DNA from: Daedaleopsis sinensis
Lineage: Eukaryota > Basidiomycota > Agaricomycetes > Polyporales > Polyporaceae
Reading direction: 5' to 3'
Assembly (NCBI GenBank): GCA_033807695.1
Contig: CM066308.1
Coordinates: 806,001 to 870,000, forward strand
Length of the DNA stretch: 64,000 nucleotides
The notes beneath the pieces were generated by a model. The model was not told where the DNA came from, did not search any database, and saw only the letters and a list, made by a program, of their open reading frames with translations. Positions 1 through 10,912 of the stretch are shown here, one piece after another. The first letter of the stretch is position 1; every line of letters begins with the position of its first letter. The position numbers were made by a program, and so were the translations under genes.

Positions 1-71
1 CTCTTCTCTCACTCTTCCCCTTCGGGCTCATGTACGCTACGCTAGACGTGCTTGCCGTTGCCCGCAGACAG

Positions 72-843
72 GTGGGTATCCTATTCATTCGCGTGGCGGG
101 GGCTATCTGACATAGCCACTATTGCAGGCCCTCCCAGCCGGGAGCTGACAGTCTCTGCATGCTCGGGAAGCGTCGGGTCCGGTACACCCATCGCAGTTGG
201 TGTGTTGCTGCCAGTGCGACTCACTGCGAAGGTAAATCTCGCTGAGTATGTGCCCGGATGATCCGCATCGCTGACAGCCGTTCTCGCGCACGTCCGAGGT
301 CTCCGTGGAGGTTCCGACTCGACGCGAGTGCTTTGCGCTCGCGCACCGCGTACGCCGCTGCTACTTGCGTGCTGGAGCGCGAACAACTGTCATGCTATGA
401 CGAGTGAGTTGCTGATTCATGCCAGACTGTCTCTCCTCGGGTACTGACTTTTCTGTACTCGCAGGCAACTGTCGCGACCCCGTTCACTGCCGGCCCAGTC
501 AGCGTACGTCCCTCGCGTGACGTCGATTTGTACCTTGGTTGACTTATACATCTTATTCTAGACTCGCGTCCGCAGCGCCGGCTCGACTCCGATCTACAGG
601 ACTCGCGCTGTGCGTATGCACAGCATAGTTCACGCCGGCTGCCATACTGACATTCACCTTGATCTCCGGCAGATCTGTCTTCTCATGCGGGACTCGGCGC
701 GCAGCGCGCGGTCCGAGTCGCGCACGGCGCAGCGCAGCGTAGTAGTAGTAGAACACTATATTTCAACTTGTATACTGTAGTACATACCGTAGTCCTGCCC
801 ACCCGCGCCGACCTGCCCGGTGCTACTGACCTTTTCCCGACAG
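72..843 (+). other. Series of six intron-like segments without a coherent ORF
   Basis: Six segments have a fungal donor, a CTGAC-like branch site (less clear in the first and fourth) and an AG acceptor: 72-127, 232-277, 404-464, 504-561, 610-672 and 770-843. The donors are GTGGGT, GTAAAT, GTGAGT, GTACGT, GTGCGT and GTATAC. All point to transcription of the plus strand. Joining the exons did not give a reading frame that starts at an ATG and stays open: the frame that crosses introns 3-5 ends at a TAG near 739. A spliced non-coding RNA or a decayed gene would both fit. The same signals recur in the other two copies. Confidence 0.5.
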
Positions 844-2407
844 CGCCGCCCACCAGGTCCATGGCCGGAGTCCGTCGCGCCGCTCACACAGACGGGTCCG
901 ACCGTCCGGCGCGCGTCCCGGAAGGTCCCGGACGTCGTTCGCGCCGCTGCGAGACGACGAGACCGGCGGTGGGGTACCGCCGCGCGACGGCCTCGTCTCG
1001 AGCCTGGACCGGCGGGCTTCGCTTCTCCCGCCCGGAGACGCTGCGCAACGTCTTGCACGCCCGTCTCCGTCGGACTCGCGACCGTCTGCGCACTCGAGCA
1101 GACGAGCTCGACTGTCCGCGACGCGTCCGGGGCATCGTGCACTGTACGCGGCAGAGGCTGGCGGTGGGGTTCCGAGTCGGCCGCATCCGAGTCGCGAGCG
1201 CAGGCTGGCGGGCTTCAACGTTCCCCGCGCGCACGACTTGCTGCGAGCCTGGCTCCGTGCGCACTGCCGACGGACTTGCCGCTCACGGGCTCGATGGTCT
1301 TGCACGCGGCTGCGAGACGAGGTGACCGGGGATGGGCTGCGTGACTCGGGAGTGAGCTTGGCTCCGTACGCACTCCCAACCGTCGCCGCTTACGGGATCG
1401 ACGGGCTGGCACACGTCGGGGGAGTCTTGCGCGCCGCTGCGAGGCGACGGGCTCCGCGACTCAGCGCTCGCGATCGGCCTCCTCAGCGCGAGAACGCATG
1501 AGCTCGCCTTGGGACGTACTCGACACCGTCGCGTCCCGCCAGGGGGATGTCGGCCGTGGTGCTCGCAGGCACGCTCGGACTGCGCACGGGCGGCGGCGAC
1601 GGCTCCTTCGCAGCGTCCGGCCGCGACTTCTCGCACCACGCCGAGAACGGCGGCGGCGTGCCCTCGACGAGATGCGAGCGTCGGCAGCTCGGGGACGGTG
1701 CGGCAGACGTGTACAGCACGTTTCGTAGTCTAGAGACATGTAATGCGTGAGTAGTGTACGAAATACATCGCTTTTGCGCGAAAATGCGCACCTTTTCTAT
1801 TCCTGTGTGACCGTTTCGGGCCCGAGCTTCATGAAACCGGCCGTCCCAGGCATAAGGAGTGTGCCTGAGACACTTGAAGGGGTTGGCGGGGCGGGGCAGT
1901 GCGTCGTTCGCGAGTTCGGCCTTGGTCCTGTCCTACCCCTCCCGCGTGAACAGCTCGATGTCGTTCTTCCACGGCCCGGACAGCTTCGGAAACGAGTGTC
2001 CAACGTTCGAGTAGCCTGTCCGTGTCGACGTTAGTTGCACCCGCCGTCCGAGACTAGCTGTATCGTGAGTTTGTCTTCACCGGTCTTGGGAGTGCCCATA
2101 GGGCTCATTTTGAAAAGTCGCTTTCCGGACCTGCGAACGCGTCGTATACGGCCTATGTAGTCAGTGTATACATCGTACATAAGTCGCGCGGCGCTGTGGC
2201 TCGTCGTTCAGACGGGAGAAGGGACTCACCTCCGGTACCCATGAGATGAGTCGCTATGAAAGCGATTTTACGACTTCACCGGATCGTGTCGAGGCCGAAT
2301 GTATTCGACGCGGAATGCTCAACGCGTTCTGTGAACATGAGTTCGCGCGCGGATGGGTGAGAACTGCAAGAGTTACGGCGGAATTTCTAACGTACCCTAT
2401 CAAATCA
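844..2407. other. CpG-rich stretch, no gene assigned (copy 1)
   Basis: There are no convincing genes here. Long overlapping open frames exist on both strands, but their products are Arg/Pro/Ala/Ser-rich and look like a by-product of high GC. Diverged internal repeats are visible: phrases resembling GCGCCGCTGCGAGACGA recur near 940, 1,300 and 1,430. From about 1,740 the sequence is less GC-rich. The 1,650-2,560 segment carries much of the divergence between copy 1 and copies 2/3. The same stretch recurs at 10,913-12,476 and 20,983-22,546. Confidence 0.5.
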
Positions 2408-3173
2408 CTATGAAATCGCGCCGAAAGCGATTTTGGAGAACTCGACGGGTCGCGGTGCGGCTAGGCGTGTTCGACGCGAAATGTTCAGCGCATTCTGTGA
2501 AGATGTGTTAGCACGCGAGCGGGTAAGAACTGGGGGAGGCACTCGCGGATGAGCTGGACGGCCGGCGGAAAGCAATGAAATCGCCCGAATTGACGCGAAT
2601 TTCAAACTTGTCGGACCGCCGCGCGAATGAGGGAGGCGTTGCAAACCGCTCACGGGATGCTCGTGGTCATAATTTGCGGCGGAACGCACGTCGGAAGCGA
2701 GGGCGAGACGGGTTCTTGTCCTCGGGTGGACAGTGTTCGGGTCGTAGGTCGACGAGCTTTCGACGTCTGGCGACGCGACGCATATGCCCTCGTCCGGACG
2801 GTCGAGGGCTATCCGACGCACCCGCTTTCGCGTGAATCGGATGAGAGACGGGTGCTGCAGGTCGAGATCTCTATTCCGGGAGACATGAGATGAGGGCGAC
2901 GTGCCGGTGCGAATGCAGCACAGCAGCTGTCAGACGGCGTGAGCGGGAGACAGGCAGAGTACGACGGGAGAAGGACTTACCTGCAGGGAAGACTCAGAGA
3001 GAGCGGGAGGCGGAGGAGTCGGGAGGACGGACTTGGTCGGGAGGTTGGCAGACAGTTGGCACAGCGGACGGATTGGGCAAGAGCACTAGCAAATCATATT
3101 CATTGGAAGTACTACTACATGAATCGTAGTCGAAGAGAGTCGAGAGCGGATGAGCGACGGACGCGGAACGGAC

Positions 3174-4517
3174 TCACCTCTGCGTACGAGTTCTCCCGGG
3201 CCTCCCTCCTCTCCTGCTCCAACTCTGAGTCGTCAGTCTTCCCCGGACGTGCGGACGACTGTCTCTCCAATGGGGTTCGATTGCCCTCTTCCGCCTTTGC
3301 GAAGCCGACGGGCTTGCTGTACCCCTGCGCGCCCTCGCCGACCCAACGCCCGCATATCTCGTGCGGGGTCCGCTGCGTACGGAGTAACGCGAGAGCAGCA
3401 GCTCAGGCGCTGCGTACGGAAGCGAGCCAGGCGCGAAGCCTCGGTTCGGCGCAGAAGGCGGCGTACCCGAAGCGGGGTAGGGGCTGGAGATTCGGTGGCG
3501 TGTAGGCATGCCATGGCGGCGGAGGTGAGGAGGATGATGAGGAAGCTTGCCGGCCTGCCTACCGAGCGAACGGTGTGCAGGCTGCGCTTGCGAAATCGTG
3601 CGCGACCGGTGCGGTCCGTTGGTCACGGTGATCTTCTCTCGTTCCTGCGCCGGGCCTTCTTCGTCACTCGCGACGGCGTCCTCCACCTCCCCGATCTTTC
3701 GTGTCATTCCGAAGTCGGCAATCTTACAGACACCCATGTCGTCTACAAGCACATTCTCCGGCTTAAGGTCTCCATGCACGTACCCCGCCACCTCGTGCAT
3801 GTACCGCAACCCCCGGACCACCTGCCTGAACATCATCCCAGCGTCGTCCTGCGGCAGCGCAGGACGCCCATCTCGCTTGAGAATGTCAAACAAGCTGCCT
3901 GCAGGACAGTATGCGGTGAAGAAGAAATCGGCGTACGGTGTGTGCGTGACCGTAAACAGCGGGAGGATGTGCTCGTGACTGAGCGAGGCCCATACTTCGG
4001 CTTCCCGTTCAAGACTCTTGCGTGCCAGGGCAGGGTCCGGTTGCTTGTCCAGGTCGGAACGCCGGACGATTTTGACAGCGACAGTCCCGCCAGCAGAGGA
4101 GGCTGTACGAATGATGGAGAAGCCGCCATGGCCTACGATGGGGCCCAGAGTGTAGCCTGCGACGGTGGCCCCTTCGTCATCGGGGGCGAGGTTCATCTCC
4201 GAGACAGCTGGGCTGAAAGCGGACAAGAACATGGCAGCAGGAGACGAGGACAGATCGGGCTCCGGCAGGTCGTCCACGGGAAGAGAAGAGATGACAGGAG
4301 AGCTGAAGAGAGAAGGCAGCGGAGGCTCCGAAATCGCTAAGACAGGAGGAGAGAAGGAGAGACCACACGTAGTCGAGACATACTGGTCCTGGTCGAGGAG
4401 CTCGCCTGTTGATTCCTCGTATGCGGTGGTGAACGTCCTAGGCTCGTAGCCGAAGACATTGGGGCGGATGGTTGGAGATGGCGAGTCTCGGCGTCCTTGT
4501 GGGCGTGTATATTGCAT
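3174..4517 (-). pseudogene. Truncated Ser/Thr protein-kinase-like gene, copy 1
   Basis: This frame starts at an ATG at 4,517 and runs 447 codons. An N-terminal ~115-residue Ser/Pro-rich, acidic segment precedes a kinase N-lobe with a GHGGFS glycine loop, a VAVKIV lysine and an LEREAEVW alpha-C helix. The hinge region ends in AYCPAGSLFDIL. The catalytic loop reads HGDLKPENVL (HGD instead of HRD), followed by ADFG and, after a Pro-rich insert, LPYAAPELLL, the APE motif of the activation segment. At about 3,388 copy 1 lacks one base relative to the other copies and the frame changes. No DxWxxG or later C-lobe motif follows in any frame, so the kinase is incomplete. Two intron-like segments (starting near 3,173 and 2,979) could link onward in one frame to an open stretch ending at 2,408, but that part matches nothing known to me. 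Confidence 0.75.
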
Positions 4518-4894
4518 ATAACTCGATGATACGGGTTTTGCTGGTCGGGTCTATCTGAGAGGGCAGGAGAGATGTAGGGGAGGAGGAGGAGGAGGGGTAG
4601 GGGAAGATGGTGGAGAATAGTCAAATCGCACGGTCCACGGACCACGGGAAGGGTCGGAGTCCCGACGCCAAGAGCGCCACATGAGCTTACGTAATCATAT
4701 GTTAATCCCGCGTATAGTTTAAACCGGCCTTCCAACCTCGCAGCGTCGGGAGGTTGAAGACGAGAAGAGGAGTTGGGTTGGTGGTAAGAGAGGAGATGAC
4801 GGTTGGCGAACAAAGTCGACAGCTAAGGTCGCTTCCATTGTGGCCCCTTATATCCGCTACCTATATTGATTTTCCGGTGACATCATAGCAGATG
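4518..4894 (-). promoter_or_regulatory. Upstream region of the kinase-like gene
   Basis: About 375 bp separate the ATG at 4,517 from the array-unit boundary. On the minus strand there is a GATATAAGG TATA-like sequence near 4,848 and a GTAAGCTC donor near 4,690. Polypyrimidine-rich sequence leads to a TCTCAG acceptor near 4,552, so a 5'-UTR intron is plausible. The same region recurs at 14,587-14,963 and 24,657-25,032. Confidence 0.35.
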
Positions 4895-4915
4895 CAGCAC
4901 CTCGTCGCTCGTCCT

Positions 4916-4975
4916 CGCACGCAGCCAGACGCACGCACTCGCACGCACGCACTCGCACGCACGCACGCCCAGCTC
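4916..4975. repeat. CGCA/CGCACG microsatellite
   Basis: A run of CGCACGCA-type repeats lies just inside the start of unit A. It is repeated at 14,985-15,044 and absent at the broken array edge after 25,032. Confidence 0.8.
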
Positions 4976-5286
4976 GTTCACCGACGACGCCCAGCCCCCG
5001 CTCCACGCCGATCGCGATGCCACGCCGCTGTCCGATCTGCGTCGCGCTGCCGGCTCCGGGGGGCGGTCCCGGGGCGTCGCTGATGTCCGTGATGGCGACG
5101 GATTGCCCACCAGAGAAATAAAGCGGGAGATAGGGTGTTTTCCAGGCTGTATAGGTGTCGAGGGTGCGGAGGGATACATGGTGGGGGGGACTTGGGGGGG
5201 ACTTGGTGGGGGGCCGCATAGTGTGCATACACAAATATATTCGTTCGTATCACGCATACATCGAGCTCGAGTGCACAGCCGGTACT

Positions 5287-5331
5287 AGGAGGAGGAGGAG
5301 GGGGAGGGGGAGGGGGAGGGGGAGGAGGAGC
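5287..5331. repeat. GGA/GGGGGA purine tract
   Basis: A 45-base G/A-only tract (GGAGGAGGAGG then GGGGGAGGGGGA repeats) has guanine runs suited to G-quadruplex or triplex structure. It is repeated at about 5,356-5,400 plus 10,000 in the next unit (15,356-15,400). Confidence 0.75.
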
Positions 5332-7154
5332 CGGGACAGGCAGTAGCTACAGACACTCCCACTCAAATCGGGAGACAGACACCTCAGAACTCGCGCATAT
5401 ACGAGCTCTGCAGCTCCAGCCGACCGCTCCCGCCTCCAGATCGCACTCTGCCCCCCAGTCGCGTCGGCGGCGGTCAGTAGAGCCCCCGGCGCCTACATGT
5501 CCATTTCCGGACAGGCGCGCGAAGACACAGCTTGTCTCGCAACCACCACCTCCCGTCCTCCCGCAATCTGAGCCTGCGCCGCCTCGTATGCTGGCGACTT
5601 CAACTGCTTGGCTTGTGCTCGAATCGCGTCTGAACGCCGGGATTGATCAAGAACGTACCTCCTGCTCGCCATCCCCGACTCTGCCTCTGCCAACCCCAAC
5701 TCTACGCTCGTCGTCCTCGTCTGCCGATCCCGTCTCCCGCCCGCCATACACTCCGCCTCAAGACTATCTGAACGTTTCGCACAGAGCCTGCTGTCGAGAA
5801 AGGTCAGTTTGACCCCGAGCTCGTCACCTGCCGCAGAGGTACGTACCCGGACAAGATCCCGCGCCGCCGTGGCTCTCCAGAGCTCCAACTCCCATCTAGG
5901 TACGTCCGAAATCGTCGTCGACGCCGACGCCGCGCTATGATTAGCTCACTAAACTAACCACCGTTAAGGTACTTACGCAAATGTTGCCGCTCTGCGACTC
6001 GCCGCAGCCGGGCGCCTACCGGACTTGCCTGGAACCGGAACCGTCACGCACCGGTCTTCCACCCGCCAGCACTTCTGCCGTCGCCGCCACCTCCCGTCCC
6101 CGCTCTGCACTTGCTGCTGCTCTCGCCACTCGGAGCTGCGCACTTCCGACTCGTCCGCGTCAGCCCTCGCGCACGGACCAGCACTCACCTCGGACAACAC
6201 GCTGTGGACGGCGGAACGTCCGGGCTCCGAAAACCTGGCACTTGGCAGCACGTGCGACGCCCTCCGCGACTCTCGCGTCCTCGTCCGTCGAGGCCGTCTC
6301 TCGTCTCTCGCGCCGCGGTCAACCCGTGCCCCTCCCCTCCCCCTCCCCCGACCGCCCGACCGCCGGCAGCACACCCGACACCCTCCACAACTCTCGCGTC
6401 CACGTCCACCATCGCCCCGCACCCAGGACGACACGCGACACGCCTCGATCCGATCCCACCCGCGCGTCTGACGCCGCACGCGTGACGTCACCCAACGACT
6501 TCCTGCCACGCAGACGGTCTGCCCGCCCGTCCGACTCCTGGCTCAGCCGTCCGCACGCGTCGACGACACAGGCGTCGGCCGACGAGCACGCAGCAGACGA
6601 CCGCGACGACGAGCGCAGCGTGTACGACCGAGCAGGTGAGTTGCATCGGAACTGCAAGAACCTGAAACGGTCTGTCAGACTCGACCGACTCGACCGCCGT
6701 CCACGTGAAGGTACGTACCGCTCCGCGACTCGATCCTGCGACGATCCACAGCGTCGAGGGACGTCCTCGACACTCGCCGCGCTCGAGAGGCCTATCGAGG
6801 TCTCAAGCGACGGCGTAGTGCACGCCGAGCCGTCGTTCCGAGTCCAGCGCCGCAGGTGAGCCGGACGTCGCGCTCTCTTGTCCGGGCACTGACGAACGTC
6901 CTGCAGGACTCGCCGTGAGCTCCCGAAAGACGTCTGGGGCCCATGGTACGCACCTCCGACGCCGGCCATGCAGCACGCTGTTCGCGGACACGACAGCGGC
7001 GGCGCGCCTGTGACACTGTGGGCGGGATGCGGATCGGTTAGCGACGGAGTACATGCGCGACTATATACGGCAGTGCGTACTCCGAAGATGGCGTCCGCAG
7101 CCGCATCCCCCAACCCCACACTCGACGCCGGGAGGCACCTCGATAGGACGTCCG

Positions 7155-7800
7155 GACACGTCCAGACGGTTCCGCGAGATCCTCAGCCCTCGCTCGACGC
7201 GGATCTGCACGAACGGCGGAGGTCAGCATGTACAGGTGCGTGTGCGGAGCACGCCGGCCTCCGCCGCTTCGGGACCCGCCGTCTGCGCTGTCCCGTCGGC
7301 ACGCGCGGCGACGGCTTCTCCCGTGAGCGCAAGACGGGGCGGCAGGACGCGTAAGACGCGTCCAGACGGCCTGCGAGATGAGCGGTCCTCGCTCGACGCT
7401 GCTCTGCAAGAACGATGTCGGTCAGTGCGTACTACAGGTACGTGTATGGACCTCTACTTACGAGTGTGTGTAGCACGCCGGCCTCCGCCGCTTCGGGACC
7501 TGCCGTCCGCTCGCATCCGCGCCGTCCGCACAGTGCGCATATCACCCGCCACTCAGGTCCCTTCCGCGACCGCGTCGATCGCCCCGGGACTCGACGCCGA
7601 GGGCTCGCAGCGGGGGGCGCCTCCGAGTCAACCGGATGGCAGGACGCGTCGAGGACGCGTCCAGACGGCTGCGAGAACGGTGTTCAAGTTAGTCGGCACG
7701 TACAGGTGCGTGGACGAGCATCGCACTCACGAGCGTGTAGAGCACGCCGGCTCGAGCTGCTCAGGGACCCCGGGCCCGCCGTCTGCGTGTCCCCGCTGTC
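7155..7800 (+). repeat. Three diverged internal modules (unit A)
   Basis: Modules begin near 7,155, 7,355 and 7,654. In order each has a CGTCCAGACGG core, a GCGAGA stretch, a TACAGGTGCGTG or ACAGGTACGTG box that looks like an exon end plus intron donor, and AGCACGCCGGC followed by GGGACC and GCCGTC. The second and third also have an ACGCGT box just upstream. The spacing differs (200 and 299 bp), so these are old, diverged duplications inside the unit. Confidence 0.7.
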
Positions 7801-8815
7801 CGCACAGTGCTGGGGGCCTCGTCTGCACGCGTCGTCAGCGACGAGTGCTCCCGTGAGCCCAAGATTGAGGCACTTACCACGAGCATCCGAGCCACAGTGC
7901 GGGATGGGAGCTTGTCGGCGGGGACGACGGGGCGGGTGGGCGTGTCCAGGGGTGGCGGAGATGGTGATGTTTGCTGTGTCGCGGGGGAGGCACGTTGGCG
8001 ACGCGGCCGGTGGACGGTGGACAGTGGATGGTGTCGCGTCGTGCTAGCTGAGGTGGAGATCGAAGGGCACGGCGTGCTGAGGGTGGAGGACAATGGGGAG
8101 ACGGGTGTCGACGTTGCGGTCGCGACGTGCAGCGGCGAGTAGGAAGAGAGGGTGTAGTACGTAGACAAGAGCAATACATGCCGCTGTTGTGTGATGGTTG
8201 TAAGACGTCTGGGCCCGACTCGTTCCCAGTCTTCCAATGGGCGAGCGCTCCGCAAATAATTTGGATAAATATTGAGACCCTGTTCGGGCGCGCCCATGAT
8301 GGGGTTATCCGTGCCGCTGAGCGTTCCCACCGCGGCAGAACCTTCGAACGTCCTGCCCGGCGCAGAAATTGAGCACACTGAGCACACTGAGACTCAGGCT
8401 TGTGTGCAGCAAGGCTGCTCACTATGCAGTGAGCTCTGGATAATAATGAGCACAACGGTGGACGGGTTTCGAGCTTTGGGGAACATATAATATTAGCACA
8501 CTCTCACGGAGTTACATGGGCATGGAAGCTCGAAATTTTCATGCCGCTGGAGAGGTAACTACGTCACCGCTCAGAACATTCCTTGTGTCTGGAGCCGTCG
8601 GGGCGACATCCGAATCCCCCAGGCTCTACTAGTAGCTCACTGTATAATTCTGTGGGGCAAGACAGCAGTGACTACATAGAGAGAACTGAGGCCACAGTCC
8701 TCATATTAATGTGAACTTGTGCCAGCAAGGTAGCACATCAGTCGAGACTCAAAAATAATAGTGGCGTGGCCGGGAATGCCGAGTCTAGAGCTCGCCGCCC
8801 ATTATCCTGTTCGCG

Positions 8816-9292
8816 TCAGTGCCTGGAGGATATTCTGGGCGCGGAATGACGTCGATGCTCGCACGGAGCGGCGAACTTGAATATTATTGCAAGCAACCGG
8901 GTAGTTCCGTGAGACTCCTGTGCCGGTCCATTGGAGCTCAGCAACACCGGCCGAAACAGTCCCTTTGAGCTGAAGAGTTTCTTCTGCACTGTGCAGAGAA
9001 ACGGCACATATTCGTAGTGTATGTAGCGGCCAGAATAATTATTCAGAGTGACTCGGAAGTATGAGTATACTGTATACCCGGTCTGAACTTGAGCTTGAAG
9101 CTCGAGTCTCAGTGCACCTGTACTGTGGTAGTGAATACTTATAGTATAGCCTGCGAGATCCCGAGCATTACAACGCGGGTGCAAGGTCAGCCTAGCAGTT
9201 CGCGCGGACGTTGACGAAGCGGGAGCGGCGGAGGTGGCAAGCGCGGGAAGCGCGGGAAGAGCGCTAGCCAATGCCCAAATGCGGACGGCCAT
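8816..9292 (-). CDS. Possible small secreted protein, unit A
   Basis: The ATG at 9,292 opens a 158-codon frame in a less GC-rich part of the unit. It starts with MAVRIWALASALPALPAL, a short hydrophobic segment followed by Ala/Ser residues that resembles a secretion signal. The next ~75 residues are rich in Tyr, Thr and Ser (for example GYTISIHYHSTGAL) and could be beta-rich. The last ~50 residues look less protein-like, so an intron or earlier end is possible. I recognise no family. Confidence 0.35.
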   Translation of the reverse strand: MAVRIWALASALPALPALATSAAPASSTSARTARLTLHPRCNARDLAGYTISIHYHSTGALRLELQAQVQTGYTVYSYFRVTLNNYSGRYIHYEYVPFLCTVQKKLFSSKGLFRPVLLSSNGPAQESHGTTRLLAIIFKFAAPCEHRRHSAPRISSRH

Positions 9293-10001
9293 ATTCAACG
9301 CCCGGCGTTTATCTCCGAGTCTCTTCCTCCGCCGATCTCTGACAAGAAAACTGACGCATTCCGTCCAGGAGGAATGACAGCAAGACTAGAGTCAAATTGA
9401 TCTTCTGCTATAAGCTCTGGAAAGCTGCAGGTATGAAGAGGTCCACTCTCCTGCACTATAAGTACCTTATTATCATGTTTGGACTCAAAACTTCGAGATT
9501 GCTGACTGATATGTGAATATTACAGGGCCATGGGCGCAGTACTGACCACATGAATGCTAGTTAGCAGCCTAAATGTGTGTACTACTCAAGACACACGTCT
9601 CTGTTGAGCCCAACTCCGCCGAAACAGCCAGAAATAGTCCGGACGGTGTTATCCGTGCAGGACCCTCTCCTCCCGCCCCTTCCGCCCGAATTTACAACGG
9701 CATCTCAGGGAAAATTGCATCAGGCATTAGCCGAGCGCCCGCGCCAATAAGCGAAGACAGCGGAGAACATTCGATGCTCCTCCGTTCTCGGAAGCTGCGG
9801 CGTGCCCGTCCACACGGGCAGGGTCCTCTGTCGTGCAGCATTCTGGTTGGTCCCGCTCCCGCCACGTTCGAAGGGTGCGTGCGAAGTGAACTGTTGTCAC
9901 TTCCTCACGGTCTGGTCTGCTGACCGTGGGGACTGCGCACAGACCAAGCCCGTGAGATACAAGTAGGCCCGCAAACTCGACAAGTCCCCCAGCACTCACC
10001 A
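9293..10001. other. AT-richer spacer, no gene assigned
   Basis: No coding gene was found apart from the intron-like segment at 9,432-9,525. A 116-codon frame at 9,573-9,923 has no recognisable features. Repeated at 19,362-20,070. Confidence 0.5.
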
Positions 10002-10912
10002 CTTCCCCACCTCTCTCTTCCCCCCTTCCCCTTCCCTCTTCCCTCCCCTCCCCTCCCCCCTCGCTCTTCTCTCGCTCTTCCCCTTCGGGCTCATGTACGC
10101 TACGCTAGACGTGCTTGCCATTGCCCGCAGACAGGTGGGTATCCTATTCATTCGCGTGGCGGGGGCTATCTGACATAGCCACTATTGCAGGCCCTCCCAG
10201 CCGGCCCGGGGAGCTGACAGTCTCTGCATGCTCGGGAAGCGTCGGGTCCGGTACACCCATCGCAGTCGGTGTGTTGCTGCCAGTGCGACTCACTGCGAAG
10301 GTAAATCTCGCTGAGTATGTGCCCGGATGATCCGCATCGCTGACAGCCGTTCTCGCGCACGTCCGAGGTCTCCGTGGAGGTTCCGACTCGACGCGAGTGC
10401 TTTGCGCTCGCGCACCGCGTACGCCGCTGCTACTTGCGTGCTGGAGCGCGAACAACTGTCATGCTATGACGAGTGAGTTGCTGATTCATGCCAGACTGTC
10501 TCTCCTCGGGTACTGACTTTTCTGTACTCGCAGGCAACTGTCGCGACCCCGTTCACTGCCAGCTCAGTCAGTGTACGTCCCTCGCGTGACATTGATTTGT
10601 ACCTTTGTTGACTTATACATCTTATTCTAGACTCGCGTCCGCAGTGCCGGCTCGACTCCGATCTACAGGACTCGCGCTGTGCGTATGCACAGCATAGTTC
10701 ACGCCGGCTGCCATACTGACATTCACCTTGATCTCCGGCAGATCTGTCTTCTCATGCGGGACTCGGCGCGCAGCGCGCGGTCCGAGTCGCGCACGGCGCA
10801 GCGCAGCGTAGTAGTAGTAGAACACTATATTTCAACTTGTATACTGTAGTACATACCGTAGTCCTGCCCACCCGCGCCGACCTGCCCGGTGCTACTGACC
10901 TTTTCCCGACAG
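9432..10912 (+). other. Intron-rich plus-strand segment, copy 2
   Basis: A further intron-like segment at 9,432-9,525 (GTATGA donor, TTGCTGACTG branch region, ATTACAG acceptor) precedes the copy-2 equivalents of the six in copy 1: 10,135-10,190, 10,301-10,346, 10,473-10,533, 10,573-10,630, 10,679-10,741 and 10,839-10,912. The likely transcribed strand therefore runs from about 9.4 kb through the pyrimidine tract into this block. The first exon after 9,525 has stops soon after its ATG, so coding capacity is doubtful. Confidence 0.45.
10002..10085. repeat. Long polypyrimidine tract
   Basis: About 84 bases are almost entirely C and T (CTCTCTCTTCCCCCCTTCC then TCCCCTCCCCTCC-type runs), just upstream of the intron-rich plus-strand block. 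The equivalent in unit B is about 20,071-20,154, and the window begins at the end of the copy-1 equivalent. It could be a promoter CT-box or a triplex-forming site. Confidence 0.7.

Larger units (their letters stand above)
5186..8815. other. CpG-rich region of unit A, no coding gene assigned
   Basis: There are long open frames on both strands (for example about 292 codons at 5,981-6,859 plus and 266 codons at 6,319-7,119 minus). They overlap, are low in complexity and rich in Arg, Ser, Pro and Thr, and match nothing I know. Plus-strand intron-like segments are visible at 5,900-5,968 (GTACGT donor, ACTAAC branch, TTAAG acceptor) and 6,856-6,906 (GTGAGC donor, CACTGAC branch, CTGCAG acceptor). 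A small hairpin, GCTCAC-6nt-GTGAGC, lies near 8,417. Repeated at 15,255-18,884. Confidence 0.5.

Noticed and set aside
3150..4340. 396-codon plus-strand frame across the kinase
   Set aside because: It is antisense to the kinase motifs and has no domain of its own; it is a shadow frame.
5981..7119. Long open frames on both strands (about 292 codons plus, 266 codons minus)
   Set aside because: They overlap, are Arg/Ser/Pro-rich and low in complexity, cross convincing intron signals, and match no family; high GC removes stop codons by chance.
7155..7800. CRISPR-like or satellite array
   Set aside because: Only three diverged modules with uneven spacing; no regular short repeats with spacers, and the organism is a eukaryote.
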